Positions 36,885 through 44,287 of a stretch of DNA of 64,000 bases are shown here, piece after piece. Below the pieces are notes generated by a model, which worked only from the letters and a program-made list of their open reading frames with translations, was not told the origin of the DNA and searched no databases. Origin of the DNA: Microbacterium hatanonis (GTDB lineage: Bacteria > Actinomycetota > Actinomycetes > Actinomycetales > Microbacteriaceae); the NCBI RefSeq assembly GCF_008017415.1, contig NZ_VRSV01000002.1:558001-622000 (forward strand), in the 5' to 3' direction. The translations under genes and the position numbers were made by a program. Numbering within the stretch: the first letter of the stretch is position 1; each line of letters starts with the position of its first letter.

Positions 36885-37478
36885 ATGACCGTCGCCTCCA
36901 CGCCCGAGCTCGAAGCCGACCGCCAGGCCCTCATCGCCCTGATCGGGGAAGAGGCCGTCTTCCACGGCGACTTCACCCTCTCGAGCGGCAAGAAGGCGAC
37001 GTACTACGTCGACATGCGCAAGCTCACCCTCGACCACCGCGCCGCGCCCGCGATCGGCCGCATCATGCTCGACCTCATGCGTCAGGGCCTCGGCGAGGGC
37101 TGGAGCGACATCTCGGCCGTCGGCGGGCTCACCCTCGGCGCCGACCCGATCGCGAACGCGGTGCTGCACGAATCCGCCCGCGCCGGCGATCCGGTCGACG
37201 CGTTCGTGGTGCGCAAGGAGCCGAAGGACCACGGTCGGGGCCGCCAGATCGAGGGCGCTGAGGTCGCCGGTGCGCGCGTCATCGTCGTCGAAGACACCTC
37301 GACCACGGGGCAGTCGGCGCTCAAGGCGGTCGAGGCGCTCCGCAAGGAGGGCGCCGAGGTCATGGCCGTCGCGGTGATCGTCGACCGCAAGACCGGCGCT
37401 CAGGCCGCGGTCGAGGCGGCCGGGCTGACCTGGCTCGCCGCGATCGACCTCGACGATCTCGGGCTCGCCCCGCAGTAG
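36885..37478 (+). CDS. pyrE: Orotate phosphoribosyltransferase
   Basis: 197 residues. Converts orotate and PRPP to OMP in de novo pyrimidine synthesis. The PRPP loop VIVVEDTSTTGQSALKAVEA (about 126-145) and the lid-side FTLSSGKKATYYVDMRKLTL are visible. TAGGCT at 36873-36878 is 6 bases before the ATG (leaderless pattern). Ends 18 bases before the small membrane protein gene on the other strand. Confidence 0.93.
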   Translation: MTVASTPELEADRQALIALIGEEAVFHGDFTLSSGKKATYYVDMRKLTLDHRAAPAIGRIMLDLMRQGLGEGWSDISAVGGLTLGADPIANAVLHESARAGDPVDAFVVRKEPKDHGRGRQIEGAEVAGARVIVVEDTSTTGQSALKAVEALRKEGAEVMAVAVIVDRKTGAQAAVEAAGLTWLAAIDLDDLGLAPQ

Positions 37479-37496
37479 ACCTCCCCGCAGGAGGGG

Positions 37497-37610
37497 TCAG
37501 TCCTCGTCGTCGCGGTCGCGACGCGAACGAACCCACTGCACGACGAACACCACGAGGGTCGTCGCGAGAATCACGAACGAGACGAGCAGGATCGCGGTGC
37601 GGTCGTCCAT
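37497..37610 (-). CDS. 37-residue membrane protein
   Basis: MDDRTAILLVSFVILATTLV followed by VFVVQWVRSRRDRDDED: one membrane helix, then a basic and finally acidic tail. The ATG shares its A with the TGA of the YdeI-like gene (TGATG), with AGAGG 5 bases upstream, so translation is coupled. Last gene of the HAD-YdeI operon. Unknown function. Confidence 0.65.
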   Translation of the reverse strand: MDDRTAILLVSFVILATTLVVFVVQWVRSRRDRDDED

Positions 37611-38182
37611 CAGGGCCTCTTTCCTTGCGCCGCGTCGGCGACGATCCGTGCGATGCGCGCGGCGCGCGTCTCGGGCCGCTTCGCGGTGGCGATCTGGGTG
37701 AGCCCGAGCTTCTTCGCCGAACGCGGGAAGGCATCCCATCGTTCGCGGGCCTCGGGGAGGGCGTCGAGCGCCGCGGCGAACTCCGACGGCTCGATGCCGG
37801 CCTCGGGGCCGTCGAGCACATCCCAGGCGCCGTTCGCGCGGGCGATCTCGATCACGCGCCTTCCGGCGTCGGTCATCTCGCCCGAGGCTTCGAGCTCGCG
37901 CACCCGCTGCTTGTTCGTCGCGGCCCACCCGCTCTGCGGGCGGCGCGGTGTGAAAAGGATGCCGCTCGTCTCCGCGTCGTGGGACTGCGCAGTGCCGTCG
38001 ACCCATCCGAAGCAGAGGGCCTGCCGAACGGCGTCGTCGTACGACACGAGCACCCGGCTGCTGCCCGCACGCGCGCGCAGCACCACGACCCCCGCAGAGG
38101 TCGCGTGATTCGCCTCGAGCCAGGCGCGCCAGGCATCACGGTCGGCGAACGCCAACCGTTCGCGGTCGGATGCTGCGGCCAT
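37610..38182 (-). CDS. YdeI/OmpD-associated family protein
   Basis: 190 residues. LAFADRDAWRAWLEANHATS, SYDDAVRQALCFGWVDGTAQ, FTPRRPQSGWAATNKQRVRE and the C-terminal KLGLTQIATAKRPETRAARI identify the YdeI family (DUF1905/omdA domain). Family members are linked to bacteriocin or peptide protection in enterobacteria; the role here is unknown. Start and stop codons overlap the HAD gene upstream and the 37-residue protein downstream by TGATG. Confidence 0.82.
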   Translation of the reverse strand: MAAASDRERLAFADRDAWRAWLEANHATSAGVVVLRARAGSSRVLVSYDDAVRQALCFGWVDGTAQSHDAETSGILFTPRRPQSGWAATNKQRVRELEASGEMTDAGRRVIEIARANGAWDVLDGPEAGIEPSEFAAALDALPEARERWDAFPRSAKKLGLTQIATAKRPETRAARIARIVADAAQGKRP

Positions 38183-39006
38183 CAGAGACCGTCCGGAAGC
38201 TCCGACTCGCTCAACTCGATCTCGATCGGCTCCGACCGCACGAGCTCGGCGACCGAGCCGAGGATCTCGTCGGGTCGGAAGGGGTAGCGGTCGATCTCGG
38301 CCTGGTCGCTGATGCCGGTGAGCACGAGCACCGTGTGCAGTCCCGCCTCGATGCCCGCGACGACGTCGGTGTCCATGCGGTCGCCGATCATGCCCGTGTT
38401 CTCGGAGTGCGCGCCGATGCGGTTCAGCGCCGAGCGGAACATCATCGGGTTCGGCTTGCCGACGACGTAGGGCTCCTTGCCGATGGCCTTCGTGATGAGC
38501 GCCGAGATCGCGCCGGTGGCGGGGAGGACGCCCTCGGTCGACGGGCCGGTCGCGTCGGGGTTCGTCGCGATGAAGCGGGCGCCGGCGCCGATGAAACGGA
38601 TCGCCTTCGTGATCGCCTCGAACGAGTAGTTGCGGGTCTCTCCGACGACGACGTAGTCGGGGTCGGTCTCGGTCATGATGAAGCCGGCCTCGTGCAGTGC
38701 CGTGGTCAGCCCGACCTCGCCGATCACGAAGGCGGTGCCGCCGGGCTTCTGCGACTTCAGGAAGTCGGCGGTCGCGAGGGCCGAGGTCCAGATGGATGCT
38801 TCGGGCACCTCGAGACCCGATGCCCGCAGCCGGGCGCTCAGGTCGCGCGGCGTGTAGATCGAGTTGTTCGTGAGTACGAGGAAGGGGGTTCCCTCTTCGC
38901 GCCACTGCGCGAGAAGGTCGGCCGCCCCGGGAATGGGGACGTTCTCGTGCACGAGCACGCCGTCCATATCGGTCAGCCAGCACTCGATGTCGCCCCGGGT
39001 CCGCAT
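38182..39006 (-). CDS. HAD-IIA family hydrolase (NagD-like)
   Basis: 274 residues. HAD motif I LTDMDGVLV (Asp13, Asp15), motif II FLVLTNNS, cap domain C2A, motif III GKPNPMMF and motif IV MIGDRMDTDVVAG. NagD-type enzymes dephosphorylate small sugar or nucleotide phosphates. TAGGCT (39013-39018) lies 6 bases before the ATG, leaderless pattern. First gene of a three-gene operon. Confidence 0.9.
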   Translation of the reverse strand: MRTRGDIECWLTDMDGVLVHENVPIPGAADLLAQWREEGTPFLVLTNNSIYTPRDLSARLRASGLEVPEASIWTSALATADFLKSQKPGGTAFVIGEVGLTTALHEAGFIMTETDPDYVVVGETRNYSFEAITKAIRFIGAGARFIATNPDATGPSTEGVLPATGAISALITKAIGKEPYVVGKPNPMMFRSALNRIGAHSENTGMIGDRMDTDVVAGIEAGLHTVLVLTGISDQAEIDRYPFRPDEILGSVAELVRSEPIEIELSESELPDGL

Positions 39007-39117
39007 GGGCTCAGCCTAAACCCCGCGATCAGCCGCCGCAGGGTGCGTTCCCTACCAGTTCCATGCCGTCGGCGACATACCTCGATCGTCGCCCGTCGCG
39101 CCGATATCGTCGACGGT

Positions 39118-40065
39118 GTGACGCGAGCGGAGTGGAACCCTCGAGAACTTCCCGACCTGACGGGACGCACGTTCGCGGTGACCGGTGCGACCAAAGGGCT
39201 CGGGTTCTTCTCCTGCGAGCAGCTCGCGCGCGCGGGGGCCCACGTCGTACTCACTGGGCGCCACCCGAACCGGCTCGTCACCGCGCGAGCCGCGCTCGTG
39301 CGGCGGGTGCCGGACGCCTCGGTCGAGACGCTCCTGCTCGACACCAGCAAACTCGGGTCGGTGCGGGCCGCCGCAGCGACCCTGCGCGCCCGCGGAGCTC
39401 TCGACGGCCTGCTGCTGAACGCCGGCGTCGTGCATCCGCCGAAGACCCGGGAGACGGTCGACGGCAACGAACTGATCTTCGCCACGAACGTGCTCGGGCA
39501 CTTCGCGCTCGCCGGTGAGCTGCTGCAGCCCCTGGCAGCGGCGCGGGGGCGCATGGTGTGGGTGGGCAGCATGTCGACATCGATGTGGAACTACGACCCC
39601 GTCGACCCGCAACTGACCACCGGATACACGCCGTGGCGGGCGTACGTGCAGTCGAAGGTGGCGACGACCGCGCTCGCGTTCGAGTCGGACCGGCGGTTGC
39701 GCGCGACGGGAGTGCCGGTGCGCAGTCTGGTCGCCCACCCCGGATACTCGCTGAGCGGCCGCACCGCCGGCGTCCGCGACGTCAACGAGCCCACCCGTGC
39801 CAAGCGGTTCCTCGCCAACCTGCAGGCGCCGCTCACGCAGTCGAAGGAGGAGGGCGCGTGGTCGCTCGTGCGCGCGCTCGTCGATCCCGACGCCGAGGGC
39901 GGATCGTACTGGGGCCCGGCTCAGATCACGCGGGGAGCCCCGCGGCCCGCCACGGCACCGGCCCTCACCCGCGACCCCGCCGTGGGCGAGCGTCTCTGGG
40001 CCGTGTGCGAAGAGGCGACCGGCGTGCGGTGGCCGTTCGCGAAGGCCGCGCGCGCGGCGCGGTGA
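39118..40065 (+). CDS. Short-chain dehydrogenase/reductase
   Basis: 315 residues. Cofactor loop TGATKGLGFFS (about 21-31), GRHPNRL giving an Arg for NADP preference, LLLNAGVVHPP (NAG motif), active Ser in VWVGSMSTS and the YVQSK catalytic Tyr/Lys. Long member of the retinol-dehydrogenase-like group. GTG at 39118 with TATCGT (39105-39110) 7 bases upstream (leaderless pattern); the enormous open frame upstream is shadow. Substrate unknown. Ends 3 bases before the convergent mntR gene. Confidence 0.85.
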   Translation: MTRAEWNPRELPDLTGRTFAVTGATKGLGFFSCEQLARAGAHVVLTGRHPNRLVTARAALVRRVPDASVETLLLDTSKLGSVRAAAATLRARGALDGLLLNAGVVHPPKTRETVDGNELIFATNVLGHFALAGELLQPLAAARGRMVWVGSMSTSMWNYDPVDPQLTTGYTPWRAYVQSKVATTALAFESDRRLRATGVPVRSLVAHPGYSLSGRTAGVRDVNEPTRAKRFLANLQAPLTQSKEEGAWSLVRALVDPDAEGGSYWGPAQITRGAPRPATAPALTRDPAVGERLWAVCEEATGVRWPFAKAARAAR

Positions 40066-40068
40066 CCG

Positions 40069-40719
40069 TCAGTCTCCGTCGTCGGGTCGGCTGAGCCAGA
40101 CCGCATCCGCCGCGCCGTCGGGCAGCGAGACCCGCGCAGCATCCACTCGCACCGACGTCGCCCCCTCGACCTCGAGCTCCACGTCGACGTCGATGCCCAC
40201 GTCGACCAGCGCGCGCAGCAGCGCCGAGTCGCGATCGCTGACCCGCAGCACGCGCCCCCGGTGACCGGGTTCGGCGTCGCCGAGCAGGACGAACGGCTCG
40301 CGGCGCACGGTGCCGTCCGCGTCGGGGATGGCATCGCCGTGGGGGTCGAAGCGGGGGTGTCCGAGGCGTTCGTCGATCCGCTCGAGCAGTCGGTCGCTGA
40401 GGGAGTGCTCGAGAACGTCGGCCTCGTCGTGCACTTCGTCCCACGAGTATCCGAAGTCGCGCACGAGCCAGGTCTCGATGAGGCGGTGGCGCCGGATGAC
40501 GGCGGCTGCGCGGCGCTCGCCGAGGTCGGTGAGTGAGACCGGGCCGTAGGGGCGGTGGGTGACCAGGTCGAGGGCGGCGAGCTTCTTGACCATCTCGGTG
40601 ACGCTCGAGGGGGCGAGCCCCAGTACGGCTGCGAGTTGTGACGGTGTGATGCGACTGTCTTGCCACTCGGTGTGGTGGTAGATCGTCTTCAGGTAGTCGT
40701 CGACGGCAGGGGAGGCCAC
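40069..40719 (-). CDS. mntR: DtxR-family manganese-dependent repressor
   Basis: 216 residues. Winged helix (DYLKTIYHHTEWQDSRITPS, SSVTEMVKKLAALDL), dimerisation domain with metal ligands in RHRLIETWL and VHDEADVLEHSLSD, and a C-terminal SH3-like FeoA domain (about 150-216). At the position of Cys102 in DtxR the residue is Asp, which fits Mn rather than Fe sensing (family knowledge plus inference). GTG start at 40719; TAGCCT 6 bases upstream contains the mntH stop codon, so a separate leaderless promoter is possible but not compelling. It lies directly downstream of mntH, whose promoter carries two matching palindromes. Confidence 0.87.
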   Translation of the reverse strand: MASPAVDDYLKTIYHHTEWQDSRITPSQLAAVLGLAPSSVTEMVKKLAALDLVTHRPYGPVSLTDLGERRAAAVIRRHRLIETWLVRDFGYSWDEVHDEADVLEHSLSDRLLERIDERLGHPRFDPHGDAIPDADGTVRREPFVLLGDAEPGHRGRVLRVSDRDSALLRALVDVGIDVDVELEVEGATSVRVDAARVSLPDGAADAVWLSRPDDGD

Positions 40720-40728
40720 GCGAACAGG

Positions 40729-42060
40729 CTATCCGCCCGTCAGCACCAGCCAGAGCAGCAGGCCGTTGAGAGCGACGAGGAAGACGGATGCGGCGACGCC
40801 GGCGGCCGTCGTCGCGAAGCGGTTGCGGAACCGCCCGAGCACCTCGCGCTTCGCGGTGAGGGCGACGAGCGGGATCAGGGCGAACGGGATGCCGAACGAC
40901 AGCACGACCTGGCTCAGGACGAGGGCGAGGGTGGGGTCGACCCCGAGGCCGAGGATGACCAGGGCCGGGGCGAGCGTGACGAGCCGCCGCGCGAGCAGGG
41001 GCACCCGGATCCGCAGCAGGCCGTGCATGATCTCGGCGCCCGCGTACGCCCCCACGGAGGTCGACGCGAGGCCGCTCGCGAGCAGGCCGACCGCGAAGAG
41101 GGTCGCCACGAGCGGTCCGATGCCGTCGCGGAGGGCCCCGTAGGCCCCCTCGAGCGTGTCGGTGCCCGGCACGTCGGCGAGGTTCGCGGCGGCAAGCAGC
41201 AGGATCGCGAGGTTGACGGTCCCCGCGATGGCGAGGGCGATCGTGACGTCCCATCGGGTGGCGCGCAGCAGCCGGGACGTGCCGATGCCCCGAGCCTTCT
41301 CGAGGCCGTCGCGCGCGGTCTTGCGCTCGAGCTCGGTCGAGGTGCCCGCCCGTCTCGCGTCGGCCGCACCCGCCGGGTCGAAGCGATCGCGGGCGAGGGC
41401 GGAGTGGGCGTAGATCGCGTGGGGCATGATCGTCGCACCGAGGATGGATGCGGCGAGCAGCACCGACTGCGAGTCTTCGAACCGGGGCACGAGACCCCCG
41501 ATGACCCCGGCGGGGTCGGGCGGGCCGATGACGACGCCGAACGTGAAGCCGATCGCGATGATGGCCAGGAGTCCGACGATGACGAACTCGAACGGGCGCG
41601 CCCCCCGCCGCGATTGCACGACCAGCAGCGCCATCGAGACCGCTCCGGTGATCACCCCGCCCCACAGGAGGGGCACGCCGAAGAGGAGGTTCAGCGCGAC
41701 CGCGCCGCCGATGACCTCCGCGATGTCGGTGGCCATCGCGACCAGTTCGGCCTGCAGCCAGTACGCACGCCGCGCCCACGGCCGACGGATGCGGTGCCCC
41801 AGGGCCTCGGGAAGGCTCTCGCCCGTGACGATGCCGAGCTTCGCGGAGAGGTACTGGATGAGCCAGGCCATCACGTTGCCGAGCACGACGACCCAGACCA
41901 GCAGGTAGCCGAAGACGGCGCCCGCGGTCATGTTGCTCGCGACGTTGCCCGGGTCGAGGTAGGCGACTCCCGCCACAAGGGCGGGGCCGATCAGCCAGGC
42001 GGCGCGCGGAGCCCGCGTGGCGCGGGGTGTGCGCGTCATCGCGACATCACTTTTCGGCAT
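40729..42060 (-). CDS. mntH: NRAMP Mn2+/Fe2+ transporter
   Basis: 443 residues, 11 hydrophobic segments. Metal-binding motifs DPGNVASNMTAG (about 34-45, helix 1) and MPHAIYAHSAL (about 220, helix 6) are intact, as in proton-coupled MntH. The ATG at 42060 has TAAGGT (42067-42072) 6 bases upstream, so leaderless. One regulator palindrome covers the start codon and reaches the -10; a second lies 27 bp upstream. Confidence 0.93.
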   Translation of the reverse strand: MPKSDVAMTRTPRATRAPRAAWLIGPALVAGVAYLDPGNVASNMTAGAVFGYLLVWVVVLGNVMAWLIQYLSAKLGIVTGESLPEALGHRIRRPWARRAYWLQAELVAMATDIAEVIGGAVALNLLFGVPLLWGGVITGAVSMALLVVQSRRGARPFEFVIVGLLAIIAIGFTFGVVIGPPDPAGVIGGLVPRFEDSQSVLLAASILGATIMPHAIYAHSALARDRFDPAGAADARRAGTSTELERKTARDGLEKARGIGTSRLLRATRWDVTIALAIAGTVNLAILLLAAANLADVPGTDTLEGAYGALRDGIGPLVATLFAVGLLASGLASTSVGAYAGAEIMHGLLRIRVPLLARRLVTLAPALVILGLGVDPTLALVLSQVVLSFGIPFALIPLVALTAKREVLGRFRNRFATTAAGVAASVFLVALNGLLLWLVLTGG

Positions 42061-42067
42061 ACCGAAA
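42052..42067. promoter_or_regulatory. MntR box 1, TTTCGG-N4-CCGAAA
   Basis: Perfect 6-bp inverted repeat with a 4-base spacer covering the mntH start codon and touching its -10 box. Binding would block RNA polymerase and initiation on the leaderless mRNA. Confidence 0.75.
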
Positions 42068-42078
42068 CCTTAGCGATA

Positions 42079-42094
42079 TTTCGGTCCACCGAAA
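42079..42094. promoter_or_regulatory. MntR box 2, TTTCGG-N4-CCGAAA
   Basis: Second perfect copy, 27 bp centre-to-centre from box 1, lying in the -10/-35 spacer and -35 region. Tandem operators of this form are typical for DtxR-family proteins binding as two dimers. Confidence 0.75.
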
Positions 42095-42165
42095 ACACCG
42101 CGTGCAGCGCCGCATCCGCTCTTCTGCGACTCCACCGGCCTCTCACCGTCGCCGGGCGAGGCGAA

Positions 42166-42233
42166 TGCGCCAGTTTCCGGCGACCGACGCTACGAATCGA
42201 TGGGGTCAGTCGCAGGAATGCGCCACATTCCGG
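42166..42233. repeat. 68-bp intergenic repeat, copy 1
   Basis: Begins TGCGCCAGTTTCC and ends TGCGCCACATTCCGG (direct repeats of 13 bases, two mismatches), with an internal imperfect inverted repeat GGCGACCGAC / GTCAGTCGC. It aligns without gaps to the copy at 57443-57510 with about 55 of 68 identical. Lies just upstream of the trmH-type gene. Confidence 0.75.
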
Positions 42234-42261
42234 CAGGGGCGAGCGCGGGTAGCCTGAGTCG

Positions 42262-42903
42262 GTGGATGCTGACGGCTCGACCGAACCTGAGGCCGAGGTC
42301 GCGCACGGGGTCAGGCCCTGGGACGGCGAATGGCCGGAGGACCCGCGCTACGATCCGGAGCTCCTCGCGAAGGGCGATCGACGCAACGTCGTCGATGAGT
42401 TCCGCTACTGGACGATGGAGGCGATCGTCGCCCATCTCGACGAGCGGCGCCACCCGTTCCACGTCGCGATCGAGAACTGGCAGCACGACCTGAACATCGG
42501 CTCGATCGTGCGCAGCGCGAACGCGTTCCTCGCCGCGGAGGTGCACATCATCGGCAAGCGCCGATGGAACCGGCGGGGCGCGATGGTGACCGACCGGTAC
42601 CAGCACGTGCGCCACCACGAAGACGTCGCGACGTTCGTCGCGTGGGCCGAGGCCGCGTCGCTTCCGGTCATCGCCGTCGACAACGTCGAGGGCTCGGTTC
42701 CGGTCGACCGTGCCGAGCTGCCCGAGGCGTGCGTGCTGCTGTTCGGTCAGGAGGGCCCGGGGCTCTCTCCCGAGGCGGTGGCCGCCGCATCCGGCGTCGT
42801 CGAGATCACCCAGTACGGGTCGACGCGGTCGCTCAACGCCTCCGCCGCCGCGGCGGTCGTGATGTACGAGTGGAGCCGCCGCTGGGCGGCGGGTCAGGCC
42901 TGA
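42262..42903 (+). CDS. SpoU/TrmH-family RNA 2'-O-methyltransferase
   Basis: 213 residues. SPOUT motifs are clear: NIGSIVRSANAF (motif 1, about 75), LLFGQEGPGLSPEAV (motif 2, about 155) and STRSLNASAAAAVVMYEW (motif 3, about 188). The catalytic Arg of motif 1 and Asn of motif 3 are present. Methylates tRNA or rRNA ribose; exact target unknown. GTG at 42262 with TAGCCT (42250-42255) 6 bases upstream, leaderless pattern. Its last 10 bases overlap the convergent MATE gene. Confidence 0.87.
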   Translation: MDADGSTEPEAEVAHGVRPWDGEWPEDPRYDPELLAKGDRRNVVDEFRYWTMEAIVAHLDERRHPFHVAIENWQHDLNIGSIVRSANAFLAAEVHIIGKRRWNRRGAMVTDRYQHVRHHEDVATFVAWAEAASLPVIAVDNVEGSVPVDRAELPEACVLLFGQEGPGLSPEAVAAASGVVEITQYGSTRSLNASAAAAVVMYEWSRRWAAGQA

Positions 42904-44222
42904 CGCGCGCCGACCGTCATCCACGCGGTGCCGCGCACCCGCCAGCCCAGGGTCGCGAGCCGCGCGAGCATGTAGACCCCGAAGAACGTCACCGCGAGCC
43001 AGGCGAGGCCGCCCGCGTCGGTCGGGCCCAGCACAGCGACCAGCGCCAGTGCGGGAGCGAAGATGACGAGATTGAGTCCACCGACAGCGGCGAGGTAGCG
43101 CGCGTCGCCGGCGCCGATCAGCACGCCGTCGAGCACGAACACCACGGCTGCGACCGGCTGCGCGACGGCGAGGATGAGCAGCGCCGGCCGGATGAGCTCG
43201 GCGATGGCGGGATCGCCCGTGAAGACGAGCCCGATCACGCCCGAGAGGGCCGCGATCGCCCCGCCGACGACGATCCCGAACCATACGCCCCACGCCGTGG
43301 TCCGCCGGAGCACCCGCTGCACGCCCCGGGGGTCTTCGGCTCCGAGCCCTTTCCCGACGAGGGCCTGCGCGGCGATCGCGAGGGCGTCGAGGGCGAATGC
43401 GGCGGTCGAGAAGATGGTGAAGACCACCTGCCAGCCCGCCAGCTCCGGTGCGCCGAGCCCGGTGGCGACGACGACCGTGGCGAGCAGGGCGGCCCGCAGG
43501 CTGACGGTGCGCAGCAGCATCCATCCCCCCGAGACGGCGGAGCCCCGCACTCCCTCGCTCTGCGGACGCACCGACGCGGCGTGCCTGCGTGCCAGGCGCC
43601 CGACAACGACCACGTAGGCGCCGACCATCGACCACTGCGCGATGACCGTTCCGACCGCCGAGCCGGCGATTCCCCACCCGAAGCCGTAGATGAACAGCCA
43701 GTTCAAAAGGGCGTTCGCCGCGAAGCCGATGCCGGCGATCCACAGCGGCGTGACCGTGTTCTGCATGCCGCGGAGGAGGCCGGTGGCGGCGAAGACGATG
43801 AGCATCGCCGGAAGGCCCCACATCGAGATGCCGAGGTAGATCTCGGCCTGCGTGGCGACGCTCTCGGGTGCGTGGAAGAGCCCGACGAGGAACGGGGTGG
43901 CGAGCGAGCCGGCGAGGGCCAGGAGGGCGCCGATGCACAGCGCGAGCCACATGCCGTCGATGCCGACGGAGACGGCGCGTGTCGGATCACCCGCGCCGAA
44001 GCGCCGTGCGACCGCGGGGGTCGTCGAGTAGGCGAGGAAGACCATCAGCCCGACGATCGTCTGCAGCACCGCACCGGCGATGCCGAGGCCGGCGAGCGGA
44101 TCGACTCCGAGATGACCGATCAGCGCGGAGTCGACGATGAGGAACAGCGGCTCGGCGACGAGCGCCCCGAGTGCCGGCACGGCCAGACGCAGGATGTCGC
44201 GGTTGAGCGTGTCGGCTGTCAC
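42894..44222 (-). CDS. MATE-family efflux transporter (DinF subgroup)
   Basis: 442 residues with 12 hydrophobic segments in two similar halves (AVPALGALVAEPLFLIVDSA near the N-terminus; LRAALLATVVVATGLGAPEL in the second half). The N-terminal VDSALIGHLG motif is characteristic of MATE proteins. Probably a drug or oxidised-compound exporter driven by H+ or Na+. GTG at 44222; TACGCT (44230-44235) 7 bases upstream (leaderless pattern). Divergent from the peptidase gene. Confidence 0.87.
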   Translation of the reverse strand: MTADTLNRDILRLAVPALGALVAEPLFLIVDSALIGHLGVDPLAGLGIAGAVLQTIVGLMVFLAYSTTPAVARRFGAGDPTRAVSVGIDGMWLALCIGALLALAGSLATPFLVGLFHAPESVATQAEIYLGISMWGLPAMLIVFAATGLLRGMQNTVTPLWIAGIGFAANALLNWLFIYGFGWGIAGSAVGTVIAQWSMVGAYVVVVGRLARRHAASVRPQSEGVRGSAVSGGWMLLRTVSLRAALLATVVVATGLGAPELAGWQVVFTIFSTAAFALDALAIAAQALVGKGLGAEDPRGVQRVLRRTTAWGVWFGIVVGGAIAALSGVIGLVFTGDPAIAELIRPALLILAVAQPVAAVVFVLDGVLIGAGDARYLAAVGGLNLVIFAPALALVAVLGPTDAGGLAWLAVTFFGVYMLARLATLGWRVRGTAWMTVGARQA

Positions 44223-44287
44223 GGCTTCGAGCGTAGAGTCCTTCCCGTTCCCAGCCGACTCCGCAGCGGCGCGCCTATCCTTGTCGC

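Noticed and set aside
37481..37500. Possible terminator ACCTCC...GGAGGGGT between pyrE and the small membrane protein gene
   Set aside because: Only a 5-bp uninterrupted stem, with a bulge; too weak to list.
38170..40065. 631-codon plus-strand frame covering the HAD gene region and the SDR
   Set aside because: Only the part from the GTG at 39118 shows SDR sequence; the rest is antisense shadow of the HAD gene.
40726..40731. Separate leaderless promoter for mntR (TAGCCT)
   Set aside because: Half of the box is the mntH stop codon TAG, so the match could be coincidence; kept only as a remark.
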